Shown: one piece after another, positions 36,165-44,465 of the stretch
Numbering within the stretch: position 1 is the stretch's first letter
How the letters are laid out: each line of letters begins with the position of its first letter
Assembly: GCF_900167535.1 (NCBI RefSeq)
Contig: NZ_FUYE01000013.1
Span: forward strand, 103,948-167,947
Length of the DNA: 64,000 nucleotides
Reading direction: 5' to 3'
Source of the DNA: Prosthecobacter debontii
GTDB lineage: Bacteria > Verrucomicrobiota > Verrucomicrobiia > Verrucomicrobiales > Verrucomicrobiaceae
Translations under genes and position numbers: made by a program
Notes under the pieces: model-generated
What the model was told of the DNA's origin: nothing
Database searches by the model: none
Seen by the model: only the letters and a program-made list of their open reading frames with translations

Positions 36165-36599
36165 ATGGAAGCCAAAAATACCGCCCGCGCTCATGTTCGT
36201 CTCGGTTACGATGGCCGTGTCCACAAGACTTTTAAGGGCCACATGGCTAAAGAACGGTTTGAACACGAGGTGAGAGTGCTGCGTTACCTAGAAAAACAGG
36301 GCTGCCCCTTCGTGCCTCGGGTGATCGAGGCTGATCCAGACAAACTCTACATGGTGACGACCAACTGTGGGAATCGTGTGGACTCCCTGACGGAGGACCG
36401 GCTCCGGCAGCTCTTTGCCGAGCTGGAGCAGTATGGCGTGCGGCATGAAGACCCCTACATGCGCAATGTGACCTACAGCCCTCAAAAGGGCAGGTTCTGC
36501 CTGATTGATTTCGAGTTTGCCACCATCCTGGATGATCCTGACCTGGGGCCCCCGCCGCCAGAGCCTGATCCCATGGAGCAGGGGCCTCGCGGCTGGTAG
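36165..36599 (+). CDS. Miniature protein-kinase-like protein
   Basis: A 144-residue protein that reads like a stripped-down kinase fold: a candidate nucleotide-binding Lys in GRVHKTFKG near residue 19, a helix with Glu (RFEHEVRVLRYLEKQ, near 32-46), then YGVRHEDPYMRNVTYSP near 90-106, matching the HxDxxxxN catalytic loop with the Asp at H-E-D, and FCLIDFEFA near 112, matching the metal-binding DFG position (here DFE). This is the order seen in RIO/Bud32 and aminoglycoside-kinase-like proteins, but at about half the normal length and without a clear glycine loop. A GTG at 36156 could also start it. A PP2C phosphatase gene follows 100 bp downstream. Confidence 0.6.
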   Translation: MEAKNTARAHVRLGYDGRVHKTFKGHMAKERFEHEVRVLRYLEKQGCPFVPRVIEADPDKLYMVTTNCGNRVDSLTEDRLRQLFAELEQYGVRHEDPYMRNVTYSPQKGRFCLIDFEFATILDDPDLGPPPPEPDPMEQGPRGW

Positions 36600-36698
36600 A
36601 TGAGAGTTGAGCAACGCTTTAGCCATGGTTAAACAGTGGCTGAGCGATTGTTTCCCAACCGACGTTAAGCCATTGCTCAACCATCGCCCAACCTCTCA

Positions 36699-37520
36699 GT
36701 GACTCCTCCCTCCGCCCCAACCGCTCTTTCTTGGTCCGGCATGACGCATGTCGGCCGCGTCCGCAAAAACAATGAAGATGCATTTTTGGCACTCGCCTAC
36801 GATGCCAATGAGATTCGTTATCTGGGAAAGGTGGGAGACTCCAGCCTGGAGCATCATGACTTCGTCTTTGCAGTCAGCGATGGCATGGGCGGGGCCAATG
36901 CAGGAGAGTTTGCCAGCAAGATCGCCGTGGAGCGCATCACACGTCTGATGCCAAAGGTCTATCGCCTTGCCGCCCAGAAGTTGGCCACCGGGGTGAATGA
37001 CGCCCTTGAGGAAATCTTCAGCCATGTGCATGCGGAGATGACGCGCATGGGCCGGTTTTACGCCGAGTGTGCGGGTATGGGGGCCACGCTCAGCTTGGCC
37101 TGCTTCTCTCCGGGGTGGATGCACTTTGCGCATGTGGGAGATAGCCGCATCTACTACCTGCCCGCTGGCGGAGGCATGATGCAGGTCACGCATGATCACA
37201 GTTTCGTCGGTTGGCTGCGCCGACAAGGGAAGCTGAATGAACGGGAGGCCCGCATGCACCCCAGCCGAAATGTGCTGAACCAAGCGCTCGGCGGCGGACA
37301 CCAGATTTTGCACCCGCACTTCGGTGCGGTGAGCTGTCATCCAGGGGATAAATTTCTGCTGTGCAGCGATGGCATCACGGATGGCCTCTGGGACAATCGG
37401 CTGGAGGAGTATCTGAAGACCCCTCAGGACCAACCGAAAGCCTTCAAAATCGTCGAGCGCGCTGTGGCGGAGTCGGGTAAGGACAACTGCACGGCGGTGG
37501 TGGTGGAGTTTGCGGCCTAA
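36699..37520 (+). CDS. PP2C-family protein phosphatase
   Basis: A 273-residue metal-dependent Ser/Thr phosphatase of the PPM/PrpC type. Motifs in order: HVGRVRKNNEDAF near residue 17 (RxxNED), FAVSDGMGGANAGEFAS near 57 (metal-binding DGMGG), GMGATL near 125, HFAHVGDSRIYYL near 140, FLLCSDGITDGLWDN near 217, and SGKDNCTAVVVEF at the C-terminus. All metal-coordinating Asp positions are present. A GTG at 36699 is the likely start (MTPPSAPTALSWSG). It follows the kinase-like gene in the same direction, making a possible kinase/phosphatase signalling pair. Confidence 0.93.
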   Translation: MTPPSAPTALSWSGMTHVGRVRKNNEDAFLALAYDANEIRYLGKVGDSSLEHHDFVFAVSDGMGGANAGEFASKIAVERITRLMPKVYRLAAQKLATGVNDALEEIFSHVHAEMTRMGRFYAECAGMGATLSLACFSPGWMHFAHVGDSRIYYLPAGGGMMQVTHDHSFVGWLRRQGKLNEREARMHPSRNVLNQALGGGHQILHPHFGAVSCHPGDKFLLCSDGITDGLWDNRLEEYLKTPQDQPKAFKIVERAVAESGKDNCTAVVVEFAA

Positions 37521-37562
37521 CGAAAAATAGTTTTATTTTGCCTCTGGGCGTCAAGGCAACAA

Positions 37563-38612
37563 TCAGGGCGGTGTGATGCGCCCCATCCACACGGCAGGAG
37601 AGCGCTTGCCGGGGCGGGCTTCACCGCCAGGAATAACGATCTGCCCCTGCCACTCCACAGCTGGCGTGGTGACCAAGGAGAAAGGTAGATCTCCCAGCCC
37701 GACCCAGGAGTCACTGCCAGGATGATACGCCAGGATCTCGCGGGGGAAACCTGGGTGCTTGTCCTTGGGTTCAAAGTTGACCAAGGCACCATCGTCACCT
37801 CCCAGCACGAGGATGTTGCCGTTCACGATCGGGGCGGGGGAGGGGGCTGCTACGGCGACACGCGGCAGATCACTGATTTTTTTCCATCCTTGGTTAGGTT
37901 GCCAAGTCCATGCATCCTTCAACCATTCGCGGGTGGGTTTACCCTCGGCATCTGCTTTCAGAGCTGCTCCGCTGAAGAGATACAGACTGCCTTCCAGGGC
38001 CGCCATGGTCGCAAGGATACGGCCTGGACCAGGGCAGGGGGCCAGCGTCTTCCAGCCCTTATCCAAATGCTGTAAATCCAGCGCCCACAGGGTGTTCATC
38101 GCTTCGGTTGCTGTGGGGGTCTCGATACCACCGCAGACATAGATCACGCTGTCCATCTCCGCCCCAGCCATGAAGGCGCAGCGTTGAGGCAGGGCGGGGA
38201 GTTCGGTGAGGGTGACTTGACCCGCACGGTAAGCCACACGGAAGACCTCTTGGAAATTGTGAGTGGCATCTCCGCCGCCGATGCAAATGAGCCCCTCGGG
38301 TGTGGTGATGGAGACGCCGTAGCCGTTGGATTTAGGCAGGTGCCCCGCCTCTTTCCAGGTCCCTTTCGGCTGCTCCAGGGCATAGACGCGCTCATACCAT
38401 ACTTTGGTGCCGCCTTCCCAGGGCCGCTTGTCTGGGAAATTGGTGCCGCCGGCTACGATCAAGGCTCCCCCTGAAACCCCGGCAAAGGAGCCGGCAAACC
38501 CTTCTGGATCAGGGAGATGGGGCAAAGAAGTCCAGTCATCTTCAGCAAGGGCAGGTAGGGTGAGCATTAGGAAAAGGGCAGACAACAAGGGTTTCATCAG
38601 GCCATGGCTCAT
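37563..38612 (-). CDS. NanM-like kelch-repeat epimerase/mutarotase
   Basis: A 349-residue exported beta-propeller. Signal peptide KPLLSALFLMLTLPALA is followed by kelch repeats; ALIVAGGTNFPDKRPWEGG near residue 51 is the signature of N-acetylneuraminate epimerase (NanM) and the cyclically permuted mutarotase family, and LICIGGGDATHNFQEVFR, VIYVCGGIETPTATEAM and ILVLGGDDG mark further blades. NanM converts released alpha-sialic acid to the beta anomer in the periplasm. A second ATG at 38597 also gives a good signal peptide. It is divergent from a sialidase-like gene with 133 bp between starts, which fits the assignment. Confidence 0.8.
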   Translation of the reverse strand: MSHGLMKPLLSALFLMLTLPALAEDDWTSLPHLPDPEGFAGSFAGVSGGALIVAGGTNFPDKRPWEGGTKVWYERVYALEQPKGTWKEAGHLPKSNGYGVSITTPEGLICIGGGDATHNFQEVFRVAYRAGQVTLTELPALPQRCAFMAGAEMDSVIYVCGGIETPTATEAMNTLWALDLQHLDKGWKTLAPCPGPGRILATMAALEGSLYLFSGAALKADAEGKPTREWLKDAWTWQPNQGWKKISDLPRVAVAAPSPAPIVNGNILVLGGDDGALVNFEPKDKHPGFPREILAYHPGSDSWVGLGDLPFSLVTTPAVEWQGQIVIPGGEARPGKRSPAVWMGRITPP

Positions 38613-38745
38613 AGCATGATGTGACGAAGCTGGGCTACTCTTTCTTCATGGTCAGTGCAGCAGTCCAGTGGGGATCTGGTTAGCATGGGTGACCAGTGAA
38701 GCCTTCATCCCTCACCGCGTTATCTGGATTCATACCACCAACCGC

Positions 38746-39987
38746 ATGCAAATACGACTCTTCAGCTTCGCCCTCGGTTTATTCTGCCTCGCCTCCAGCG
38801 CACTCGCTGTGGAGCCCTACATCGAGAAGCAGGATCTCTTCGTGGTGGGGGAAGACCCCGCCTATAACATCTACCACATTCCGGGTGTGGTTGTCACCGC
38901 CAAGGGCAGCGTGCTCGCTTGGTGCGAGGCCCGTAAACGCGCCGCTGGAGTCAGTGACTGGGATGACATCCGCATCCTCATGCGTCGCAGCACGGATGAT
39001 GGCAAGACCTGGAGCGCCCCGAAAAGCATTGCCGATGTGCCGGGGCCAAAGACGAAGAATCCCTTCGCCTTCGCGATGAAAAACGTGGATCCCAAGGACG
39101 TGACGTACAACAACCCCGTCATGATCGCCGATAAAGACGGCACCGTGCACATGCTCTTCTGTCTGGAGTATATGCGCGCCTTTTACCAGCGCAGCACCGA
39201 TGACGGCCTCACCTGGAGCACGCCGGTGGAGATCACCTCGACCTTTGATGCTTTTAAAAAAGACTATGACTGGAAGGTGCTGGCTACGGGGCCTAACCAC
39301 AGTATTCAGCTCAAAAATGGTCGCCTCGTGGTGCCTGTCTGGCTCTCCACGGGCACCGGTGGTAATGCCCACCGCCCCAGCGTCACCGCCACCATCTACA
39401 GTGATGATCAGGGGCAGACCTGGAAGGCCGGAGACATCGCCGTGCCCTGCACCGAAGAGTGGATCAACCCCAATGAAACCGTGGCGATCGAGCTGGCAGA
39501 TGGCCGAGTCATGCTGAACGTGCGCAGTGAGTCCAAGGCCCATCGCCGACTCGTCACCATCAGCCCTGACGGTGCCACCGGCTGGAGCACACCTCGCTTC
39601 GATGACGCTCTTCTGGAGCCCATCTGCATGGGCGGCATTGTGCGTTATTCCCTGGCAGAAAGTGGCGGTAAAAACCGCATCCTATTTTCCAATCCGCATA
39701 ACCTCAGCAAGGCCAAGGGCAAAGAGGAGCTCGGGAAGACTCGCGACCGTAAAAACGTCAGCGTCAAACTTAGCTACGACGAAGGTCAAACCTGGCCCGT
39801 CAACAAAACCATCGAGCCGGGTCCGAGCATGTATTCAGACATCGCTGTTACACCTGCTGGCACCATTCTCTGCTTCTACGGCAGCAGTGGTAGTGGCTCC
39901 TCCCTGCATCACTTTGCCGGAGGTCGCTTGACCCTCGCTCGCTTCAATCTGGCCTGGCTCACCGATGGCATGGACGGCGGTAAATGA
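38746..39987 (+). CDS. Secreted sialidase-like protein (BNR/Asp-box propeller)
   Basis: A 413-residue exported six-bladed-propeller protein. Signal peptide MQIRLFSFALGLFCLASSAL ends at AVEP. Four Asp boxes are visible: STDDGKTWS near residue 81, STDDGLTWS near 150, SDDQGQTWK near 219 and SYDEGQTWP near 344. The N-terminal sialidase motif, usually FRIP or YRIP with the first catalytic Arg, here reads YHIPG near residue 43, so that Arg is replaced by His. Later segments AWCEAR and LNVRSESKAHRR hold candidate arginines. It may act on a different sugar or have altered chemistry. Divergent from the NanM-like gene. Confidence 0.82.
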   Translation: MQIRLFSFALGLFCLASSALAVEPYIEKQDLFVVGEDPAYNIYHIPGVVVTAKGSVLAWCEARKRAAGVSDWDDIRILMRRSTDDGKTWSAPKSIADVPGPKTKNPFAFAMKNVDPKDVTYNNPVMIADKDGTVHMLFCLEYMRAFYQRSTDDGLTWSTPVEITSTFDAFKKDYDWKVLATGPNHSIQLKNGRLVVPVWLSTGTGGNAHRPSVTATIYSDDQGQTWKAGDIAVPCTEEWINPNETVAIELADGRVMLNVRSESKAHRRLVTISPDGATGWSTPRFDDALLEPICMGGIVRYSLAESGGKNRILFSNPHNLSKAKGKEELGKTRDRKNVSVKLSYDEGQTWPVNKTIEPGPSMYSDIAVTPAGTILCFYGSSGSGSSLHHFAGGRLTLARFNLAWLTDGMDGGK

Positions 39988-39999
39988 CAATCAAACGAG

Positions 40000-40035
40000 G
40001 CCCTACAGGATGCACAATGGGCATTCCTGTGGGGG
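40000..40035. terminator. Imperfect hairpin between convergent genes
   Basis: Arms 40000-40013 and 40021-40035 pair over most of their length (GCCC, ACAGGA and TGC with GCA, TCCTGT and GGGGC) just past the sialidase-like stop and before the apbE stop. A short TTTC follows on the plus strand. Confidence 0.4.
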
Positions 40036-40064
40036 CTTTCGTGGAAGGTGCCGGGCGATGAATT

Positions 40065-40919
40065 TTAATGGCTCACCTCCAGCCACTGGATGCCGGGATT
40101 TCGCTCACACAAGGCAGTGATCTCCTCTGGGCTCATGATCATGAAGGCGGTGGAGAGAGCGTCTGAAAGCGCGGCCGTGGGGGCGAGGGCGTAACTGCGC
40201 TTCTCCTGGAGGGCCACGGGCGTCAGCGTGCGGGGATTCATGATGTGGGCCCCTTTGACCATGAAACCGCTGCCGCTGAGCGCTTGTTCTTTGAGCTGCA
40301 TTTCGCGGCTGCCTTCCGCCAGGGTGATGCCCCAGGCGTCTTCACCCGATGGAGGCTGTAACGCCAGCAGGGTGCTGTCTCCGGCATTGAGGAAGGCTCG
40401 AGTGATGCTCCAGTCCTGAAGGATCTGCACGGCTTGATCCAGGGCGTAGCCTTTGCCCACGGCCCCGAGGTCAAAGAGCATGCGGTCGGCATGCACGGTG
40501 ACTTTGCAGCCGTCCTCATGCAGTTCGAATAAGTGGCTGCCGATGCTGTGCCGAGCCTGGGCTAGACGCTCCGCATCCGGCTCGATGAGGTGACCCTCAC
40601 CGCTGCGCCAGAGCTGCATCAGTGGTCCGATGGTGATGTCAAAGGCCCCCTGAGTCTCCTCATGCACTGTCTTGGCGAGATGCAGACAATCCCACACGGC
40701 GAGGGAAACGGCCAACGTTTCACCGGCCTTAAGGCTACTCAGTCGAGCGATGTCGCTGGTGGAGCGGAAGCGGCTCAGTTCCTCCTCCAGACGATCAACC
40801 TCGGCAAAGACCGCCTCGGCGGCTTGGGCGGCATAGGTGGCGTCCACGTCGTCTTGGGAGACGATCACCTCGAAGGAGGTGGCCATGGCTTCATGAGCGA
40901 AGCAGTGATACTCACTCAT
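40065..40919 (-). CDS. apbE: FAD:protein FMN transferase (ApbE family)
   Basis: A 284-residue ApbE-family protein that attaches FMN covalently to Thr/Ser of flavoproteins such as NqrB/C or RnfG, using FAD. Motifs: AMATSFEVIVSQ near residue 11, LEEELSRFRSTSDIARLSS near 45, GAFDITIGPLMQLW near 90, LFDLGAVGKGYALDQAV near 148 (the FAD/metal site), AFLNAGDST and a C-terminal HIMNPRTLTPV near 225 with AALSDALSTAFMIM. No signal peptide or lipobox is seen, unlike many ApbE proteins. Its ATG overlaps the stop of the glycosyltransferase-like gene as ATGA. Confidence 0.88.
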   Translation of the reverse strand: MSEYHCFAHEAMATSFEVIVSQDDVDATYAAQAAEAVFAEVDRLEEELSRFRSTSDIARLSSLKAGETLAVSLAVWDCLHLAKTVHEETQGAFDITIGPLMQLWRSGEGHLIEPDAERLAQARHSIGSHLFELHEDGCKVTVHADRMLFDLGAVGKGYALDQAVQILQDWSITRAFLNAGDSTLLALQPPSGEDAWGITLAEGSREMQLKEQALSGSGFMVKGAHIMNPRTLTPVALQEKRSYALAPTAALSDALSTAFMIMSPEEITALCERNPGIQWLEVSH

Positions 40920-42703
40920 AACTGCGGCTGTGGAACTAGACCTCCAGGAAGGTTCGGCAGACTGGGAGAAAAACTCGGTGGCTGAGATAGGGTGCCCTCA
41001 GGAGGAGGTGGCGGCACGGCGGCTTCGGTCTCAGGGGCTGGTTTAGCGGGCGAGGTATCAGCGGGGGCCGGAGTCGGGGTTGGGGCAGGCGAGGCGGCGG
41101 GTGGTGGCACTGCCGGGACCGGGGCTGGTGCGGGAGCCTTACGCAAGAGTACGCTCAAGATGATGCCTGGGCGCAGTCCATAGGGGTAATGCTCCGTGTA
41201 GTTAGCCGCATTGATCCGGGCTTTCACCTGATCATAAAACTCCCCATCCACGACAATGACATCGGCATCCAGGTTCTCTGGAACCCGGTCTTGGTAACCG
41301 ACTTTTTTCCAGTTTCGCCAATACCAGGGCAGCGGCCAGCCTGAATCCCGAGAGATGACCTGAATCGTCTTGGTATCACCTTGATCACCGACGTAGGTAT
41401 TCACTTCGGCGAGCAGCTTCAACAGGCTCTTTTGGGTGTGCGAGTAAGCGTAAGGATTGCGAGGGTCGGCGGAGTATTCGAGCTGCGGATTCGGATGGGT
41501 GCCAGTGAGGCCGAGCGATTGATTGCAAAGATGCAGGATGCCGAGCCCTAACAGGATGTTATACACCCAACGCATGAAAGCTCCGGGCATGGCCGACCAG
41601 AGAGCCCCCGCACCGAGCCCTGCCAAAAGGATGAAGGCGTGCTGTGCGCTGAGGATGGACCACGGGGTCTTGTAGCTGAGCACAGAATAGCCCATGAGCA
41701 GGACCAGGCTGTAAACGGAAAGAAACACCAGGAAAGCTTGGCGACCGGTGTTTTTGAAATCTCCGATGAAGGCGTAAATCATCCCGATCAGCGCTAAGCC
41801 ACCGATGAGAGCCTCTGTCCAGATGAGGGTGTCTTTGCGCCAGAAGATGAGGCTGATGTAGTAGTGCCACGGTTTCTCATGACCACTGCCTCCGCTGCGC
41901 TCCAGGTAGTGCAGGTAGGTGAGAAAGCTGTCTCCCACGGCTTGCCAATCTTTAAAACCGTTGGAAAAGGCGGCCACGGAAATGAAGACCGCTGGCAGAG
42001 CGACCCATAACCAAGGGCGTGCCGGGCGGCCTTTTTTACGAGCAGGGCCAATGCTGAAGCTGCTCGCTTTCCGCGGCTCAAACTCGCCGATCAGGCTGCG
42101 GGCGACGAGCCAGCCTACGACGGCAGCGCCTACGTTGAGGATGAAAGTCTCCTTGGTAGCGTGCTGGAAGCCTAGAGCGCAGCCGCCCAAGACCAGCCAT
42201 AAGCGCGTGCCGCCCTGAGAATACCGCCAGAAGCAGCCCAGAGTCAATGCGATGAGCAGCACCAGCAGCATCTCCATGATGAAGTAGCGGCTGTAGAAGA
42301 CCATCATCGGCGACGACGCCATCAGCAGCATGGCGATGGCGGTGCCGTAGCGGCCGAGGGCATCGGCAAAGAGCAGGGTGACCAGCAGTAGAGCCATGCT
42401 GCACATGACGGTGACCATGCGCAGATTCGCCTCTGTCCAGGTGGTGGGATCACCCCAGCCTGCCAGCTTTGACCAGAGCAGGCTGACCTGATGCAGGGCG
42501 GGGCCGTGAAAGTCCTTCGGGTCATACGTGAAGTGCCCGGTATTCCAGGTCTCCGCCAGCTTCATTCCCAGGATGGCTTCATCCGTATGCATAGGGCGCA
42601 ACTCCAGGCCCTGAAAGCGATAGGAGTAGGCCAGGCCTAGAGCCACGACGACCAGGATCAAAAAGGTAAGCAGGGAGAGAGTGACTTCTTTTCGGGGGGC
42701 CAT
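40916..42703 (-). CDS. Agl23/GT39-like polytopic membrane protein
   Basis: A 595-residue membrane protein with roughly 11 helices and a proline-rich C-terminal tail. The first loop RPMHTDEAILGMKLAETWNT near residue 37 carries the acidic pair of the GT-C glycosyltransferase fold, and HGPALHQVSLLWSK near 65 and FYSRYFIMEMLLVLLIALT near 135 are typical of the TIGR03663/Agl23 family of dolichyl-mannosyltransferase-like proteins. A soluble domain (about 430-520) precedes an unusual Pro/Ala/Thr tail of about 70 residues. It likely transfers a lipid-linked sugar on the outer face of the membrane; substrate unknown. Overlaps apbE by 4 bp. Confidence 0.8.
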   Translation of the reverse strand: MAPRKEVTLSLLTFLILVVVALGLAYSYRFQGLELRPMHTDEAILGMKLAETWNTGHFTYDPKDFHGPALHQVSLLWSKLAGWGDPTTWTEANLRMVTVMCSMALLLVTLLFADALGRYGTAIAMLLMASSPMMVFYSRYFIMEMLLVLLIALTLGCFWRYSQGGTRLWLVLGGCALGFQHATKETFILNVGAAVVGWLVARSLIGEFEPRKASSFSIGPARKKGRPARPWLWVALPAVFISVAAFSNGFKDWQAVGDSFLTYLHYLERSGGSGHEKPWHYYISLIFWRKDTLIWTEALIGGLALIGMIYAFIGDFKNTGRQAFLVFLSVYSLVLLMGYSVLSYKTPWSILSAQHAFILLAGLGAGALWSAMPGAFMRWVYNILLGLGILHLCNQSLGLTGTHPNPQLEYSADPRNPYAYSHTQKSLLKLLAEVNTYVGDQGDTKTIQVISRDSGWPLPWYWRNWKKVGYQDRVPENLDADVIVVDGEFYDQVKARINAANYTEHYPYGLRPGIILSVLLRKAPAPAPVPAVPPPAASPAPTPTPAPADTSPAKPAPETEAAVPPPPPEGTLSQPPSFSPSLPNLPGGLVPQPQL

Positions 42704-42818
42704 TGCATTCTACCATGGCGGCTCCAGACGCTGGTGCCAGCAGGAAAATGATCCTATGCGCCACTTGACCCGCTAAAGACTCTCATCTCCGCATGAGTGA
42801 GACATGAACGTGAAAAAC

Positions 42819-42849
42819 TTGAATTATCTGCTTGCACCTGTCGTATTCT
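42819..42849 (+). promoter_or_regulatory. Candidate tRNA promoter
   Basis: TTGAAT (42819-42824) and TATTCT (42844-42849) are separated by 19 bp, somewhat longer than ideal; TTGCAC at 42832 is an alternative upstream element with worse spacing. The predicted start lies about 20 bp before the first tRNA-Gly. Confidence 0.3.
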
Positions 42850-42877
42850 GCTCCAGGATTCCGGCCCACCAAGAAAA

Positions 42878-42952
42878 GCGGGTGTAGCTCAGTGGTAGAG
42901 CACTTCCTTGCCAAGGAAGATGTCGCGCGTTCGAATCGCGTCACCCGCTCCA
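42878..42952 (+). tRNA. tRNA-Gly (GCC)
   Basis: The cloverleaf is complete: acceptor arm GCGGGTG/CACCCGC, D stem GCTC/GAGC, anticodon stem CTTCC/GGAAG with loop TTGCCAA giving anticodon GCC, T arm GCGCG-TTCGAAT-CGCGT, discriminator T and an encoded CCA. An identical copy follows 11 bp downstream. Confidence 0.97.
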
Positions 42953-42963
42953 GCTTTTCAAAG

Positions 42964-43038
42964 GCGGGTGTAGCTCAGTGGTAGAGCACTTCCTTGCCAA
43001 GGAAGATGTCGCGCGTTCGAATCGCGTCACCCGCTCCA
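42964..43038 (+). tRNA. tRNA-Gly (GCC), second copy
   Basis: Identical in sequence to the copy at 42878, including the encoded CCA. The repeat period is 86 bp and some flanking sequence after the CCA (AGCTTT) is also shared, so this is a recent tandem duplication. prmA starts 54 bp downstream on the same strand. Confidence 0.97.
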
Positions 43039-43092
43039 GCTTTCGAAAAGAAAAGGCTGGAGGGATTACTCAAAACATCGTTCCCACATTTC

Positions 43093-43944
43093 ATGTTTGT
43101 CTGGTCCAAGCTATCCTCGGAAAAATGGAGCGATGCCTGGGAGGAAAGATTCGCCGGAAATCCGTCCCTGAACCTCGTTATCACCACCGTGCCTGGGCGC
43201 ACCACGATCCGTGTTGAGGTCTATGCCGAGAAGCAGCGGGATGTGGATGCGGTGAAAAAGATGTTTGGCGGCACGGTCCGCGAAGTGAAGAACCGCAACT
43301 GGGCTGCGATGGCTCAGACCAATATGCCTCCCATCCAAGTGCGGGGTAAACTGGTGATCTGCTCTGCACGCACAGCGGCTGAGATGAAGAAGGCCAAGAA
43401 AGAGCACGTGGGTAAAGAAGTGATCGCCATCCCTGCCGATATGGCCTTTGGCACCGGTCACCATGCGACGACTGCCACCGTGTTGCGCATGCTGGTGGAT
43501 GCGGCGGCCCCCTATCAAGGCCGCGCATGGAAGATGGCCGATCTCGGCTGCGGCAGTGGCATCCTGGCTATCGCCGCGATGAAACTAGGCGCGACGAAAG
43601 TCTGGGGCTGCGACTTTGATCCCAAGGCCGTAGAAGTTTCTCAAGAGAATGCCGAGCGCAATGACACACCGGGCATCCGCTTTACCGAAACCGATATTCT
43701 GGAATGGAAGGCGCGTGAACAATACGACATCGTCATCGCCAACATCTTTTACGACATTCTCGAGGCCGGGTTTCCTCAGATTGTTCGCGCGGTGCGGCCT
43801 GGAGGCACCTTGATGGTCTCGGGGATCTTAAAATCCCAGGCAGAGTCCTGTCTGGCGGTTGCGTCCCGCCTCGGCGTGACCTGGGACCGCGTCGTGACTC
43901 GCGGGAAATGGGTCTCCGCCTGCGGCACCGCCCCCCAAGCCTAG
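43093..43944 (+). CDS. prmA: Ribosomal protein L11 methyltransferase
   Basis: A 283-residue SAM-dependent methyltransferase that trimethylates ribosomal protein L11. N-terminal substrate-recognition domain (about 1-90), then FGTGHHATTATVLRML near residue 117 (a PrmA hallmark), SAM loop MADLGCGSGILAIAAMKLGA near 147 and DIVIANIFYDIL near 216. The ATG at 43093 is used; the frame is open upstream but runs through the second tRNA. Its stop overlaps by 4 bp the stop of the converging deaminase gene. Confidence 0.9.
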   Translation: MFVWSKLSSEKWSDAWEERFAGNPSLNLVITTVPGRTTIRVEVYAEKQRDVDAVKKMFGGTVREVKNRNWAAMAQTNMPPIQVRGKLVICSARTAAEMKKAKKEHVGKEVIAIPADMAFGTGHHATTATVLRMLVDAAAPYQGRAWKMADLGCGSGILAIAAMKLGATKVWGCDFDPKAVEVSQENAERNDTPGIRFTETDILEWKAREQYDIVIANIFYDILEAGFPQIVRAVRPGGTLMVSGILKSQAESCLAVASRLGVTWDRVVTRGKWVSACGTAPQA

Positions 43945-44396
43945 GGTTGATCCAGCGTGGCGACGATTTGCGGGTAGTCGGTCAATTGCACGAGTTGGAT
44001 GCTATACCGAGCGGCGATGGCATCCGCCTCGGACTCGGGATAATCATCCCGGTAATAGACTTCTTTCACTCCATAAGCGCAGAGCATTTGCATGCAGCTG
44101 GTGCAGGGCTTTGTCGTGCAGGCGACCAACTTGACATTCCCTCGGGTGAAGAGGCTGCACAGGTTCACCTCGGCATGGAGCATGTATTTTCGGCGGACGT
44201 CACGATCGTTCCAAAACTCAGGTGAGGCGTTGTAACCCGGGGCGAGGCCGTTGTAGGCGGTGCCGATGACCCGGTTGTCAAAGTCGATGGCGACAGCGCC
44301 GACTTTCCGGAAAGGATCTTCAGAACGCAGGCTGGCCACGTGGGCGAGGGCCATGGCGTATTCGGGGATGGATAGGCGGGTTTTGTGACCTGGCAT
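43941..44396 (-). CDS. dCMP deaminase-like cytidine deaminase family protein
   Basis: A 151-residue zinc deaminase of the dCMP deaminase/ComEB group. The zinc site is MLHAEVNLCS near residue 72 (HAE) and CTTKPCTSCMQML near 93 (PCxxC); SEDPFRKVGAVAID and GTAYNGLAPGY near the N-terminus match the dCMP deaminase fold. It would supply dUMP for thymidylate synthesis. I use the ATG at 44396 (MPGHKTRLSIPEYAM); an upstream ATG at 44444 adds 16 residues. Tail-to-tail overlap with prmA. Confidence 0.88.
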   Translation of the reverse strand: MPGHKTRLSIPEYAMALAHVASLRSEDPFRKVGAVAIDFDNRVIGTAYNGLAPGYNASPEFWNDRDVRRKYMLHAEVNLCSLFTRGNVKLVACTTKPCTSCMQMLCAYGVKEVYYRDDYPESEADAIAARYSIQLVQLTDYPQIVATLDQP

Positions 44397-44465
44397 AGGG
44401 CTGATACACACCCTCGCGGCGGAAATCGTCAACGAAGAAGGCAAAAATCAAAACAATTGTGATAA

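Noticed and set aside
42994..43092. Upstream extension of prmA into the second tRNA-Gly
   Set aside because: The extra residues come from tRNA sequence and do not match the PrmA N-terminus; the ATG at 43093 does.
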